Positions 16,547 to 24,756 of a stretch of DNA of 64,000 nt are shown piece after piece; the stretch's first letter is position 1; the number at the start of each line of letters is the position of its first letter. The stretch is from contig NZ_JAAOXM010000003.1 in NCBI RefSeq assembly GCF_011605345.1, positions 372,001-436,000 of the forward strand. Reading direction: 5' to 3'. Source of the stretch: Burkholderia sp. D-99 (GTDB taxonomy: Bacteria; Pseudomonadota; Gammaproteobacteria; Burkholderiales; Burkholderiaceae). The position numbers and the translations under genes are program-made. Under the pieces are notes generated by a model that was not told where the DNA came from, ran no database searches, and saw nothing but the letters and a program-made list of their open reading frames with translations.

Positions 16547-18913
16547 ATGAGCACCACCCCATCGTCCGCCTCCGCGGATTCGACCACCGAAGCCACGGCC
16601 CAGTCGCCTGCGCGCCAGTACATCGACGCGGTTCTCGAACAGTCCTTCCGGCATCTGTTCGGGCCGACCGCCACACCGGAGCAGCCGCGCAAGCACGGCG
16701 TCGTTTCGATCGCGAAACTGACGTCCGTGCTTGCAGAGTATCTTCCTCCGGAAGAAATCAAAGAGGTCAAGGCGGCGTTCCACTTCAGCGACGAAGCCCA
16801 CCTCGGTCAATATCGCCAGAGCGGCGAACCCTACATCACCCATCCCGTCGCCGTCGCGGAAATCTGCGCCGGCTGGAAGCTCGACGCGCAGGCCGTCATG
16901 GCAGCGCTCCTGCACGACGTGATGGAAGACCAGGGCGTGACCAAGAGCGAGCTGGCCGAACGGTTCGGCCCGAAGGTCGCCGAACTCGTCGACGGCCTGT
17001 CGAAGCTCGACAAGATGGAGTTCCGCAGCCGCGAGGAAGCGCAGGCGGAAAATTTCCGCAAGATGTTGCTCGCGATGGCGCGCGACGTGCGCGTCATTCT
17101 CGTCAAGCTCGCCGACCGCCTGCACAACATGCGCACGCTCGGCGCGGTGCCGATGGAAAAGCGGCGCCGCGTCGCGCGCGAAACGCTCGACATCTACGCG
17201 CCGATCGCGCACCGCCTCGGGTTGAACAACACGTATCGCGAGCTGCAGGACATGAGCTTCGCGAACTTCAACCCGCATCGCTACGCGACGCTCGAGAAGG
17301 CCGTGAGGGCTGCGCGCGGCAACCGCCGCGAAGTGATCAGCAAGATCCTCGAGGCCGCGCAACGCGCGATGGCCGACGCGAAGATCGACGCCGAGATCAC
17401 CGGCCGCGAAAAGACCATCTACAGCGTGTACCGCAAGATGCGCGACAAGCAGCTGTCGTTCTCGCAGGTGCTCGACGTGTACGGTTTTCGCGTCGTCGTC
17501 GAGAGCGCGCTCGACTGCTACACGTGCATCGGCGCGCTGCACGCGCTGTACAAGCCCGTGCCCGGCAAGTTCAAGGACTACATCGCGATCCCGAAGATCA
17601 ACGGCTATCAGTCGCTGCACACGACGCTCGTCGGCCCGTTCGGCGCGCCGATCGAGTTCCAGGTGCGCACGCGCAAGATGCACGAGATCGCCGAGGCGGG
17701 GGTCGCCGCGCACTGGCTGTACAAGAACGGCAGCGCGGATCTCAGCGACGTGCAGAAGCGCGCGCACCAGTGGCTGAAGTCGCTGCTCGACATTCAGAGC
17801 GAAGCCGGCGATTCGAGCGAATTCCTCGAGCACGTGAAGATCGACCTGTTCCCCGACGCGGTCTACGTGTTCACGCCGAAGTCGAAGATCATGGCGCTGC
17901 CGCGCGGCGCGACGGCGCTCGATTTCGCGTATTCGATTCACAGCGATCTCGGCAACCAGTGCGTGGCCGTGAAGATCAACAACGAGCTGCTGCCGTTGCG
18001 CACCGAGCTGAAGAGCGGCGACATCGTCGAAGTGATCACCGCGCCGTATTCGAAGCCGAACCCCGCGTGGCTCGGCTTCGTGCGTACCGGCAAGGCGCGC
18101 TCGGCGATCCGTCACTACCTGAAGACGATGCGCCTGAACGAGTCGGTGCAGCTTGGCGAACGGCTGGTCGACCAGAGCCTGAAAGGCTATGGTCTCGCGC
18201 TGGCGGATGTCGAGCCGGAAGTGTGGGAGAAGCTCGTGCAGTGGACGGGCAACAAGAGCCGTCAGGAAATCTTCGCGGACATCGGCCTCGGCCGTCGCGT
18301 TGCCGCGGTGATGGCCAAGCGCATCGAGGTGCTGATGAGCGGCCGCGACGCGGACGACGATCTGCCGAAGTCCGAGCGGCATCCCGCACACCATGCGCCG
18401 CCGGTCGTGATTACCGGCACGGAAGGGATGTCCGTGCAGTTGTCGGCGTGCTGCCGGCCGATTCCGGGCGACGCGATCATGGGCTACATCGGCATCGGCC
18501 TGGGGATGGCGATTCATACGACCGATTGCCGCGTCGCGCAGCGTATTCATCGCCGCGATCCGGGCCGCTGGATCGACGTCGAATGGGCGCCGCAGCCGGG
18601 CCGCCTGTTCGATGTCGCGGTGAAGGCGCTCGTGAAGAACACCAAGGGCATCTTTGCGCGCGTGGCGGCGGACATCACGTCGGCCGACGCAAACATCGTG
18701 CATATCGCGATGGACGAGGATCTGACGCACGAGTCGACGGTGCTGCGCTTCGTGATCCAGGTCAGCGACCGCGTGCATCTCGCGAACGTGATGCGGCGCG
18801 TGCGAACCAATCCGGACGTGATGCGGATCATGCGCGAGCGTTCGACCGACGACGGCGCGCATGCGCGCCACGACGGCGGCATGCGTATCGAGCGCGAGCG
18901 TCAGGACTATTGA
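16547..18913 (+). CDS. spoT: bifunctional (p)ppGpp synthetase/hydrolase SpoT
   Basis: 788 residues. The N-terminal HD hydrolase domain is intact: His99, HD at 123-124 (AALLHDVMED) and LADRLHNM near 188-195. The synthetase domain follows (EKTIYSVYRKM, DVYGFRVVVES, IPKINGYQSLHTTLVG). Then come a TGS domain (VYVFTPKSKIMALPRGATAL), a zinc-finger-like segment with CC (SACCRPIPGD), and a C-terminal ACT domain. The intact HD makes it SpoT-type rather than RelA. It sets the stringent-response alarmone level. A strong terminator follows at 18944. Confidence 0.95.
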   Translation: MSTTPSSASADSTTEATAQSPARQYIDAVLEQSFRHLFGPTATPEQPRKHGVVSIAKLTSVLAEYLPPEEIKEVKAAFHFSDEAHLGQYRQSGEPYITHPVAVAEICAGWKLDAQAVMAALLHDVMEDQGVTKSELAERFGPKVAELVDGLSKLDKMEFRSREEAQAENFRKMLLAMARDVRVILVKLADRLHNMRTLGAVPMEKRRRVARETLDIYAPIAHRLGLNNTYRELQDMSFANFNPHRYATLEKAVRAARGNRREVISKILEAAQRAMADAKIDAEITGREKTIYSVYRKMRDKQLSFSQVLDVYGFRVVVESALDCYTCIGALHALYKPVPGKFKDYIAIPKINGYQSLHTTLVGPFGAPIEFQVRTRKMHEIAEAGVAAHWLYKNGSADLSDVQKRAHQWLKSLLDIQSEAGDSSEFLEHVKIDLFPDAVYVFTPKSKIMALPRGATALDFAYSIHSDLGNQCVAVKINNELLPLRTELKSGDIVEVITAPYSKPNPAWLGFVRTGKARSAIRHYLKTMRLNESVQLGERLVDQSLKGYGLALADVEPEVWEKLVQWTGNKSRQEIFADIGLGRRVAAVMAKRIEVLMSGRDADDDLPKSERHPAHHAPPVVITGTEGMSVQLSACCRPIPGDAIMGYIGIGLGMAIHTTDCRVAQRIHRRDPGRWIDVEWAPQPGRLFDVAVKALVKNTKGIFARVAADITSADANIVHIAMDEDLTHESTVLRFVIQVSDRVHLANVMRRVRTNPDVMRIMRERSTDDGAHARHDGGMRIERERQDY

Positions 18914-18943
18914 CGCTTGCCAGCACGGGTGGATGATTGATCG

Positions 18944-18968
18944 ACGGCGGCCATTGGCCGCCGTTTTC
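18944..18968 (+). terminator. terminator after spoT
   Basis: Stem ACGGCGGCC (18944-18952), loop ATT, GGCCGCCGT (18956-18964), followed by a short T-rich stretch. Ends the yicC-gmk-rpoZ-spoT transcript 31 bases after the spoT stop. Confidence 0.75.
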
Positions 18969-19073
18969 ATTTGTGCGGCCGGCGTGGTGAACGTTCGGCG
19001 TGGCCTGCGTTCTTCCGGAAAGGGGGGGCTGCGCAACCGTGGCCGTGCCGTGAGCGAGGGAAGGTGGGGGCAG

Positions 19074-19109
19074 AAAAGAAAAAGGGCTTTCCCGGAGGAA
19101 AGCCCTTTT
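19074..19109 (-). terminator. terminator of the tRNA-Arg cluster
   Basis: Stem AAAGGGCTTTCC (19081-19092), loop CGGA, GGAAAGCCCTTT (19097-19108). On the minus strand it is followed by a T-rich run. It lies five bases from the 3' end of the last tRNA-Arg gene. Confidence 0.8.
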
Positions 19110-19113
19110 AAGG

Positions 19114-19190
19114 TGGCGCGGCTGGCAGGATTCGAACCCACGACCCCTTGGTTCGTAGCCAAGTACTCTATCCAACTGAGCTACAGCCGC
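19114..19190 (-). tRNA. argX: tRNA-Arg (anticodon ACG), third copy in transcription order
   Basis: 77 bases on the minus strand. Starts GCGGCTGTAGCTCAGTTGG, anticodon loop CTACGAA (ACG), T-loop GTTCGAATC, ends CAGCCGCG plus an encoded CCA. Identical in sequence to the two copies upstream, and followed by the cluster terminator. Confidence 0.96.
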
Positions 19191-19249
19191 ACGCAAAACG
19201 GTACTGCTTGACTGTCGGAACCTTCTGCGATGGGAAGGCCCCCAAAAAG

Positions 19250-19326
19250 TGGCGCGGCTGGCAGGATTCGAACCCACGACCCCTTGGTTCGTAGCCAAGT
19301 ACTCTATCCAACTGAGCTACAGCCGC
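19250..19326 (-). tRNA. argX: tRNA-Arg (anticodon ACG), second copy
   Basis: Same 77-base gene as its neighbours, including encoded CCA. Spaced 59 bases from the downstream copy, with a weak hairpin (19218-19244) between them. Confidence 0.96.
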
Positions 19327-19361
19327 ACGCAAAACAAAACTTCTACTGCTTCGAACTGAAA

Positions 19362-19383
19362 GGGCCTTCGGTTCGGAAGGCCC
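19362..19383. other. hairpin in the spacer between tRNA-Arg copies
   Basis: GGGCCTTC (19362-19369), GGTTCG, GAAGGCCC (19376-19383): a perfect 8-base stem. It has no good T-run on the minus strand, so an RNA-processing or spacer hairpin is as likely as an attenuating terminator. Confidence 0.4.
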
Positions 19384-19393
19384 TCGAAAAAAG

Positions 19394-19470
19394 TGGCGCG
19401 GCTGGCAGGATTCGAACCCACGACCCCTTGGTTCGTAGCCAAGTACTCTATCCAACTGAGCTACAGCCGC
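19394..19470 (-). tRNA. argX: tRNA-Arg (anticodon ACG), first copy
   Basis: Same 77-base gene with encoded CCA. As the first of three in the direction of transcription, its upstream side (19471-19599) should hold the promoter, divergent from greB. The tract TTATAGCAGGGTTGTATAAA there is AT-rich. Confidence 0.96.
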
Positions 19471-19599
19471 ACGCAGAAGCGAAATTATAGCAGGGTTGTA
19501 TAAAAAGGGAAGCCTTATTCGCGAATTGTTCTGCACGGCCTTGCCGGGGCGCCCTTCGTGTACCCTTGGAGCATCAGTCATCCATGTTGAATCCGCATC

Positions 19600-20163
19600 A
19601 TGAACAAGGCGTTTGTCAAAGAGTCGGACGGCGACGACGACGATCTGGACCAGGCCCAGCCCGCGATTCCGGCCGGCGCGAAGAACTACATCACGCCGGC
19701 CGGCCACAAGCGGCTGAGGGACGAACTGTTGAACCTGATCGACGTCGAGCGTCCCGAGGTCGTGCGGCTCGTGTCCTGGGCCGCGTCGAACGGCGACCGG
19801 TCGGAGAACGGCGATTACATCTACGGCAAGCGGCGGCTTCGCGAGATCGATCGCCGCATCCGCTTCCTGACGAAGCGGCTCGATCTTGCCGAAGTCGTCG
19901 ATGCGAGCCGGCAGGAGAATGTCGACCAGGTGTTTTTCGGCGCAACGGTCGATTACGAGACGCCGGACGGAGAGGGTCACACGATTACGATCGTCGGGAT
20001 CGACGAGGTCGATCTCGACCACGGCTGCGTCAGCTGGATTTCGCCGGTCGCGCGTGCGCTGATCAAGGCGAAGATCGGCGATACCGTCATGCTGATGACG
20101 CCGGTCGGCCCGCAGCCGATCGACGTGCTCGACGTCCGTTACCCGGCGCCGGGCAACGCCTGA
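19600..20163 (+). CDS. greB: transcription elongation factor GreB
   Basis: 187 residues. An acidic N-terminal tail of about 20 residues (ESDGDDDDLDQ) precedes the coiled-coil domain (ITPAGHKRLRDELLNLID, NGDRSENGDYIYGKRRL) and the C-terminal FKBP-like domain (ISPVARALIKAKIGDTVML). The sequence SENGDYIYGKRRLREIDRR is diagnostic of GreB rather than GreA. It rescues backtracked RNA polymerase by stimulating transcript cleavage. A good terminator follows at 20193. Confidence 0.95.
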   Translation: MNKAFVKESDGDDDDLDQAQPAIPAGAKNYITPAGHKRLRDELLNLIDVERPEVVRLVSWAASNGDRSENGDYIYGKRRLREIDRRIRFLTKRLDLAEVVDASRQENVDQVFFGATVDYETPDGEGHTITIVGIDEVDLDHGCVSWISPVARALIKAKIGDTVMLMTPVGPQPIDVLDVRYPAPGNA

Positions 20164-20192
20164 GCGACGCCCGGCGCAGCCCGGCAAAGAAA

Positions 20193-20216
20193 AAGCGCCC
20201 CGATGGGGCGCTTCGT
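20193..20216. terminator. bidirectional terminator between greB and porin
   Basis: AAGCGCCCC (20193-20201), GAT, GGGGCGCTT (20205-20213), with A-rich sequence on the left side. It can end greB on the plus strand and the convergent porin transcript on the minus strand. Confidence 0.75.
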
Positions 20217-20246
20217 CATCCGGCGTGCAGCGGATGTGCCGGTCGC

Positions 20247-21392
20247 TCAGAAGCGATGACGCAGGCCGGCCGTGACCGCGATCTGCTTGTTGGTCGATGA
20301 CGCGGCGCCCAGCCCGTTGATGTTGGCGCCGAGGTCGAGACCGTCGTTGTTGACCTTCTGGAATTCGCCCTGCAGGTAGACGTCGGTGCGCTTCGACAGC
20401 GCGTAGTCGGCTTGCAGGTTGAACTGGTGCCAGGTCGGCTTGTCGCCGGCCAGGCGGCCTTGCGTGTACGTGTAGGAGCCGGCGAGCGACAGTGCCGGCG
20501 TCAGCGCGTAGCGGCCGTTGAGTTCATAGTTGCTGAAACGCGCGGTTCCGCCGAGGCCCGTGATGCCGCCGGACACACCGGACTGGCCCGCGCTGATCGC
20601 GCGGATGCCGGTGAGGCGCGTCTGCGTGAACACGAAGCCGACCGTGGCAGGGCCGAACCCGTAATTCAGGCCACCGCCCCAGGTACGCTGCACGCGCGAT
20701 GCGAAAGTCCACTCGCCGGTCACTGCGCCCGGATCGGTCGCTGCCTGCGCGAGCGCATTCACGTCGCTGTTCAACTGCAAATAGGCCGCAGCGAAGTTGA
20801 AGCCCATGTAGCTGTACGACACGCCGCCGCTATAGGCACGGTTGTTCGCGAACGACGTCGAATTCGAGAACCCGTACAACGCACCGAACTTGAGGCCGCC
20901 GTAGTTCGCGCTCTGGTACTTGACCGCGTTGTTGATCCGGAACGAGTTGTTCAGGTTGTCGTTGTCGAACGGGTGAGCGAACTGCGTGCCGCCGTATTGC
21001 GTACCGGTCAGCGACAGCGGCCCGAGATAGTCGACGACGCTGTCGTACTGCCGGCCGAGCGTCAGCGAGCCGTAGGTGTCATGTGCGAGGCCGACAAACG
21101 CCTGTCGGCCGAATTCCCGGCCGCTCTGCTTCAGCGCGCCGTTGTTGATGCCGAAACCATTTTCCAGCGTGAAGATCGCTTTCAGGCCGCCGCCGAGATC
21201 TTCGGTGCCGCGCAAGCCCCAGCGGCTGCCGTTGACCGAACCGCTCGTTTCCTGCCAGGCGCTGTGGCCGCCCTGATTGTTCGTGTAGGTGATGCCTGCG
21301 TCGATCAGGCCATAGAGCGTCACGCTGCTTTGGGCATGGGCTGCCGTAACGAATACACCCGACAACGCGGTGACGATCAGGGTTTTTTTCAT
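20247..21392 (-). CDS. outer-membrane general porin (Gram-negative porin 4 type)
   Basis: 381 residues. It has a clear signal peptide (MKKTLIVTALSGVFVTAAHA, cut before Q), the porin start SSVTLYGLIDAGITYTNN, and the terminal aromatic residue needed for outer-membrane assembly (AGLRHRF). In between are alternating beta strands and loops, including ENGFGINNGALKQSGREFGR and the typical AFVGLAHDTYGSLTLGRQYD. It should form a trimeric diffusion pore. The ribosome-binding site GGAGACAG precedes the ATG. Transcribed alone, convergent with greB. Related Burkholderia genomes carry many paralogs, so no symbol is given. Confidence 0.93.
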   Translation of the reverse strand: MKKTLIVTALSGVFVTAAHAQSSVTLYGLIDAGITYTNNQGGHSAWQETSGSVNGSRWGLRGTEDLGGGLKAIFTLENGFGINNGALKQSGREFGRQAFVGLAHDTYGSLTLGRQYDSVVDYLGPLSLTGTQYGGTQFAHPFDNDNLNNSFRINNAVKYQSANYGGLKFGALYGFSNSTSFANNRAYSGGVSYSYMGFNFAAAYLQLNSDVNALAQAATDPGAVTGEWTFASRVQRTWGGGLNYGFGPATVGFVFTQTRLTGIRAISAGQSGVSGGITGLGGTARFSNYELNGRYALTPALSLAGSYTYTQGRLAGDKPTWHQFNLQADYALSKRTDVYLQGEFQKVNNDGLDLGANINGLGAASSTNKQIAVTAGLRHRF

Positions 21393-21784
21393 GGATCTGT
21401 CTCCAAACAGGATGATGTCGATCGAACCTGCTGCGGACTGGCATGTTTTGCTTGACGCTGCGGCCGGTCCGGCAGAGCGGCGGTGCGCTTATCAAAAAGC
21501 CATCTGCAGTGTACGGAGTGCGTGAAGCGGGGAAGGGTCACGCTTTAAGCAATAATATATTTTGGAATCCGCAAAAATCGTCGAGGCAGCGCAAACGATT
21601 GCCCATCAAGGGTTTGCGGCGGTGCAGCGAAAGAAAATGGAGATCAGGAGTACGTAACGGGCGTTGCGTGATCGCGACAGGTAATCAGCAGCAGGCGAGG
21701 GCGGTGATAGCGCGATTATTGACACATCGGCAATAGAGGTTTGTGTGGAGCATGGATAATGAAAGGATGTTCTCTCGTTATACT
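21393..21784. other. porin upstream region without genes
   Basis: The right-hand part of this gap (21530-21760) is AT-rich for this genome. It holds a TTGACA at 21719 and a GATAAT at 21755 on the plus strand, which are not at promoter spacing to each other. No ORF here has a ribosome-binding site or plausible composition. It presumably contains the minus-strand porin promoter and the promoter of the candidate RNA that follows. Confidence 0.5.
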
Positions 21785-21875
21785 GCGATCTCTGCTTTCC
21801 GAAGCAGACTTTTTCGTTGACGGAAAAGATCTCCAAACCTTTGTCGGCGCGACTTCCCAGTCGCGCTTTTTTTTT
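21785..21875 (+). ncRNA. candidate small regulatory RNA
   Basis: A strong Rho-independent terminator with nine T residues lies on the plus strand between two minus-strand genes, so it has no protein gene to serve. Upstream of it a second hairpin can form (TCTGCTTTCCGAAGCAGA, 21787-21804), then a single-stranded stretch with CTTTTTCG and GGAAAAGATC. Hairpin, A/U-rich linker and long U-tail is the usual build of an Hfq-binding sRNA. A TATACT at 21779-21784 could be the -10 box. The 5' end is a guess and no known family was recognised. Confidence 0.45.
21847..21875 (+). terminator. strong orphan Rho-independent terminator
   Basis: GCGCGACT (21847-21854), TCCC, AGTCGCGC (21859-21866), then nine T residues. 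Orientation is plus, with no plus-strand coding gene upstream. It marks the 3' end of the candidate sRNA. Confidence 0.85.
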
Positions 21876-21893
21876 GCCCCACCGCTGCGCGTG

Positions 21894-22160
21894 CTACTGC
21901 GCGTACGAGCGCCGCTTGCGCTTGGCCGCAGGCGCGGTCTCCTTGGCTTCGTTGGGGGGCGGCGTGTAGGTCCAGTCTTCCATCACGTAGTGACGGGCAT
22001 CGAGGGGCGATGCGAGCAGGTTCTGCCAGTGATCGCCGTGCCAGGTCGTATCGAATTCGGTGTCGCACGGCGCTTCGCGCGCGGACTCGGCCAGGGCGCG
22101 GGACTTGCGGCGTACGCGCCCGAGCCGGCTCGCGAAGCGCTTGATTCCGTCCAGCCACAT
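21894..22160 (-). CDS. conserved hypothetical protein (88 aa)
   Basis: Start at the ATG at 22160 (MWLDGIKRFASRLGRVRRKS), preceded by a strong GGAAGGAGAAGG. The upstream in-frame extension has no such site. The N-terminal third is a basic amphipathic helix. The middle, CDTEFDTTWHGDHWQNLLAS, is rich in His, Asp and Trp, and the tail is Lys/Arg-rich. No domain recognised. A single-gene unit divergent from cspA. Confidence 0.6.
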   Translation of the reverse strand: MWLDGIKRFASRLGRVRRKSRALAESAREAPCDTEFDTTWHGDHWQNLLASPLDARHYVMEDWTYTPPPNEAKETAPAAKRKRRSYAQ

Positions 22161-22407
22161 GACCTTCTCCTTCCTTCCGGCGTTGAGTGAGCATCGCAAC
22201 GTCCCCGCATTTCTGCAACCCGGAAAAAACCCGAGGATTTTACCGAGGTGATTTGTCCCCGGTAGAATTTCCATGGTTGAAATAATCGGAACTCTTACCC
22301 CGGTAATGTTGACAGGTTTTTGGTGCAAATCAATTAATCAAAGGTGATGGTGTACCGATTCCAATGGCATTAGCGCTTTTTTGATAAAAGAATCGCTAAA
22401 AATTTTC
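22161..22407. other. AT-rich intergenic region upstream of the cold-shock gene
   Basis: It holds imperfect dyads around 22235-22260 (TACCGAGG ... CCCCGGTA) and a longer inverted repeat at 22371-22400 (TTAGCG, inner CTTTT/AAAAG, CGCTAA) ending eight bases before the cspA -35 box. No ORF. Probably regulatory for cspA and the divergent 88-residue gene. Confidence 0.45.
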
Positions 22408-22436
22408 TTGACGCACCTGGATTGTCCAATTTATAA
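22408..22436 (+). promoter_or_regulatory. sigma-70 promoter of the cold-shock gene
   Basis: TTGACG (22408-22413), a 17-base spacer and TTATAA (22431-22436). This predicts an untranslated leader of about 110 bases before the ATG at 22554. Long leaders are usual for cspA-type mRNAs, where leader structure changes with temperature. Confidence 0.75.
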
Positions 22437-22553
22437 AGTCAGCACTCCGTCCTCGGGCGGCGTGCTGGTGCGGGTGCTGGCGCAATGTTTCGGGATTTCG
22501 GGAAACGGCTATAAAAATAGCTTTTTTGATCTAATCGAGTGGGGAACGAAGAC

Positions 22554-22757
22554 ATGGATACCGGTATCGTGAAATGGTTTAACGATGCTAAAGGTTTTGG
22601 CTTTATTACGTCGGACAATGGCGGTGAAGATTTGTTTGCGCACTTTTCCGAAATCAAGATGGACGGCTTCAAGACGCTGAAGGAAAACCAGCGTGTTTCG
22701 TTCGACGTGAAAGTCGGGCCGAAAGGCAAGCAGGCAGCGAATATCCAGGCGGTCTGA
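22554..22757 (+). CDS. cspA: CspA-family cold-shock protein
   Basis: 67 residues starting [19 protein letters not shown], with both RNA-binding motifs intact: KGFGFIT (RNP1) and DLFAHFSEI (RNP2 region, normally VFVHFS). It is a single cold-shock domain, an RNA chaperone that melts mRNA structure. Start chosen at 22554 by family alignment, with GGGGAACGAAGAC just upstream. It has its own promoter and a strong terminator. The name follows the family, and the genome probably has several paralogs. Confidence 0.93.
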   Translation: MDTGIVKWFNDAKGFGFITSDNGGEDLFAHFSEIKMDGFKTLKENQRVSFDVKVGPKGKQAANIQAV

Positions 22758-22784
22758 CGCGCCACGCATTGCCGATCACGTCCG

Positions 22785-22808
22785 GCCCCCGCATTGCGGG
22801 GGCTTTTT
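22785..22808 (+). terminator. terminator after cold-shock gene
   Basis: GCCCCCGC (22785-22792), ATT, GCGGGGGC (22796-22803), TTTTT. A textbook intrinsic terminator. Confidence 0.9.
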
Positions 22809-22898
22809 GCTTTCCGGGGACGGAACATTCCGGTTCGGGCTGGCCGGGAACACGGATGCCGGTGCATACTCACGAAAGCATCGTTTCCCAGTCTTTTC

Positions 22899-24038
22899 AT
22901 GTCTGAATTCCCCCGTCCGTCCGATCCCGCCAGCGAACAGCCGCTCGTTTTCGTCGACCTTGAAACCACAGGCGGCTCGCCCGCCGAACACCGCATCACC
23001 GAAATCGGCGTGGTCGAAATCGGCCCGCTCGGCGTGTCGACGTGGACGACGCTCGTCAATCCGGGGCAGTCGATTCCGCCGTTCATCCAGCAACTGACAG
23101 GTATTTCGGACGAGATGGTGCGCGACGCGCCGTCGTTTGCATCGCTGGCGCCGGCATTGTTCGAGCGGCTCGACGGCAAGCTGTTCGTCGCGCACAACGC
23201 GAGCTTCGACCGGGGATTCCTGCGGGCCGAATTCGAGCGCGCCGGCTTCGCATTCAATCCCGACGTGCTGTGTACGGTGCGGCTGTCGCGTGCGCTGTTC
23301 CCGCGTGAATCCCGGCACGGGCTCGACGCGTTGATCGAACGCCACGGCCTCGTGCCGGCTGCGCGTCACCGGGCGCTGGCGGATGCCGATCTCCTGTGGC
23401 AGTTCTGGCGCCAGTTGCACGACATCGTGCCGCTCGAGCGGCTGCGCGACCAGATCGCACGCACGACGCGCCACTTCCGTCTAGGTGGCGACCTGACCGA
23501 AGCCTGGCTCGATACCGCGCCGGCCGGGTGCGGTGTGTACGCAATGTTCGGGGAGGACGACGCGCCGCTGTATGTCGGCCGCAGCGTACGCGTGCGGCAG
23601 CGGCTGCGCGCGCTGCTGACGGGCGAGCGCCGGTCGTCGAAGGAGATGCGGCTTGCGCAGCAGGTACGGCGCGTTGAATGGCGCGAGACAGGTAACGAGC
23701 TGGGGGCGATGCTCGCCGAAGCGCAATGGATCGCCCGGCTGCGCCCGTCGTACAACCGGCGCCCTGCGGCCGACACTGCGCGTGCCGGCAATGCCCCCTG
23801 GCCGTTCGAAGGCGCCGTTGCGTTCGAGGCGAGCGGCGAGCGCCGCCTGTTTCATGTGATCGATGGCTGGCGCTATCTCGGCGTGGTGGAATCGCTCGAC
23901 GCGGCCGCGCGCCTCGCGGCCGACGGGATGGCCGGCGCGTTCGAACCCTTCACCCACCGCCTGCTGCAGACGCATCTCGCGCGCGGCCTGCAACTGATTC
24001 CGCTCGCCGCGCTCACGCCTGCGGGTCAAGCGGATTAG
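22899..24038 (+). CDS. DnaQ-type 3'-5' exonuclease fused to a UvrC/Cho-like GIY-YIG nuclease domain
   Basis: 379 residues. The N-terminal half is a DEDDh exonuclease: FVDLETTGG (Asp/Glu of ExoI), VAHNASFDRGFL (ExoII) and AARHRALADADLLWQF (ExoIII, HxAxxD). The second half is a GIY-YIG domain, with GVYAMFGEDDAPLYVGRSVRVRQRL and the downstream EAQWIARLRPSYNRR. This DnaQ-Cho architecture is known in several bacteria and is probably a DNA repair nuclease distinct from the polymerase III epsilon subunit. Start at 22899 (MSEFPRPSDPASEQP). It follows the cspA terminator and is transcribed alone. Confidence 0.85.
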   Translation: MSEFPRPSDPASEQPLVFVDLETTGGSPAEHRITEIGVVEIGPLGVSTWTTLVNPGQSIPPFIQQLTGISDEMVRDAPSFASLAPALFERLDGKLFVAHNASFDRGFLRAEFERAGFAFNPDVLCTVRLSRALFPRESRHGLDALIERHGLVPAARHRALADADLLWQFWRQLHDIVPLERLRDQIARTTRHFRLGGDLTEAWLDTAPAGCGVYAMFGEDDAPLYVGRSVRVRQRLRALLTGERRSSKEMRLAQQVRRVEWRETGNELGAMLAEAQWIARLRPSYNRRPAADTARAGNAPWPFEGAVAFEASGERRLFHVIDGWRYLGVVESLDAAARLAADGMAGAFEPFTHRLLQTHLARGLQLIPLAALTPAGQAD

Positions 24039-24071
24039 TCCGGCGAGGCCGCGCGATCCGCGCCCGCTGCG

Positions 24072-24665
24072 TCAGCCGATCGCGCTTGCGCCGCCGGCCG
24101 AGCACACATGCGACAGCGCGGCGTCGAGCGCCTGCGTCTGCGTGGAGTCGTAGCGCGTGAGCGTCTTCCAGTTCGCGATGCTGCGTGCGAGCCGCGCCTG
24201 ACAATCAGGCGCATCGCGCAGCGGTGCAACCTGCGCGAGCCCCGCGAGCATTTTCTGCGTCAGCCGGTCGAGCGCCGGGCGCGTGCTGGTCGCGAGATCG
24301 GGCGGCGCGCCTTCTGGCGGCCGCGTCGCGCGCCAGGTTGCGAACAGGGCGTTCTGCACATCCTTGCTAGCGGCGATCTGATCCTCGAAGAACGTCCGTG
24401 CGAACGCGGGATCGACGCCGGCCGTTGCCGCGCGCTTCTCGACCGATTCGAGCAGCGCCGCTTCGCGCGGCCGGTCCTCGATTGCCTTGTGATTTGCCCA
24501 TTTCCATCGAGCAACCGGTTCGGCGAGCGCGAGTCGCTGCGACGCGAGCGCGACGATGTTGGTGAGGGCGGTGTCGTCGCCGTCTGCAACGGCGATGCGC
24601 GGGGACGAAAAGAGGGCGACGCCGAGCGCGGCGACAGCGAGGCTGGCACGAATGGCTTGCTTCAT
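24072..24665 (-). CDS. aroQ: periplasmic chorismate mutase (AroQ gamma type)
   Basis: 197 residues. It has a signal peptide (MKQAIRASLAVAALGVALFS...AVA) and then the all-helical secreted chorismate mutase domain: ASQRLALAEPVARWKWANHKAIEDRPREAALL carries the active-site Arg and Lys, followed by ARTFFEDQIAASKDVQ. A conserved Cys pair (DCQARL, SHVCSAG) fits the disulfide of exported forms. It converts chorismate to prephenate in the periplasm. The physiological role there is unsettled. Convergent with the DnaQ/GIY-YIG gene. Confidence 0.88.
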   Translation of the reverse strand: MKQAIRASLAVAALGVALFSSPRIAVADGDDTALTNIVALASQRLALAEPVARWKWANHKAIEDRPREAALLESVEKRAATAGVDPAFARTFFEDQIAASKDVQNALFATWRATRPPEGAPPDLATSTRPALDRLTQKMLAGLAQVAPLRDAPDCQARLARSIANWKTLTRYDSTQTQALDAALSHVCSAGGASAIG

Positions 24666-24756
24666 CGGAACGATCGGGAGAGCCGGGCGGGCCGGACGTG
24701 GAAAACCAGAAGGATAGACGAAGACAGTCGCGCGGCGTAGCGACGCGACAGGAGAA

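Noticed and set aside
16262..19162. 966-codon minus-strand frame over rpoZ and spoT
   Set aside because: Antisense shadow of spoT running into the tRNA cluster. No domain.
19168..20187. 339-codon frame over the tRNA-Arg genes and greB
   Set aside because: It reads through two tRNA genes and a repeat-derived peptide (VAQLDRVLGYEPRGRGFE), which is only translated tRNA sequence.
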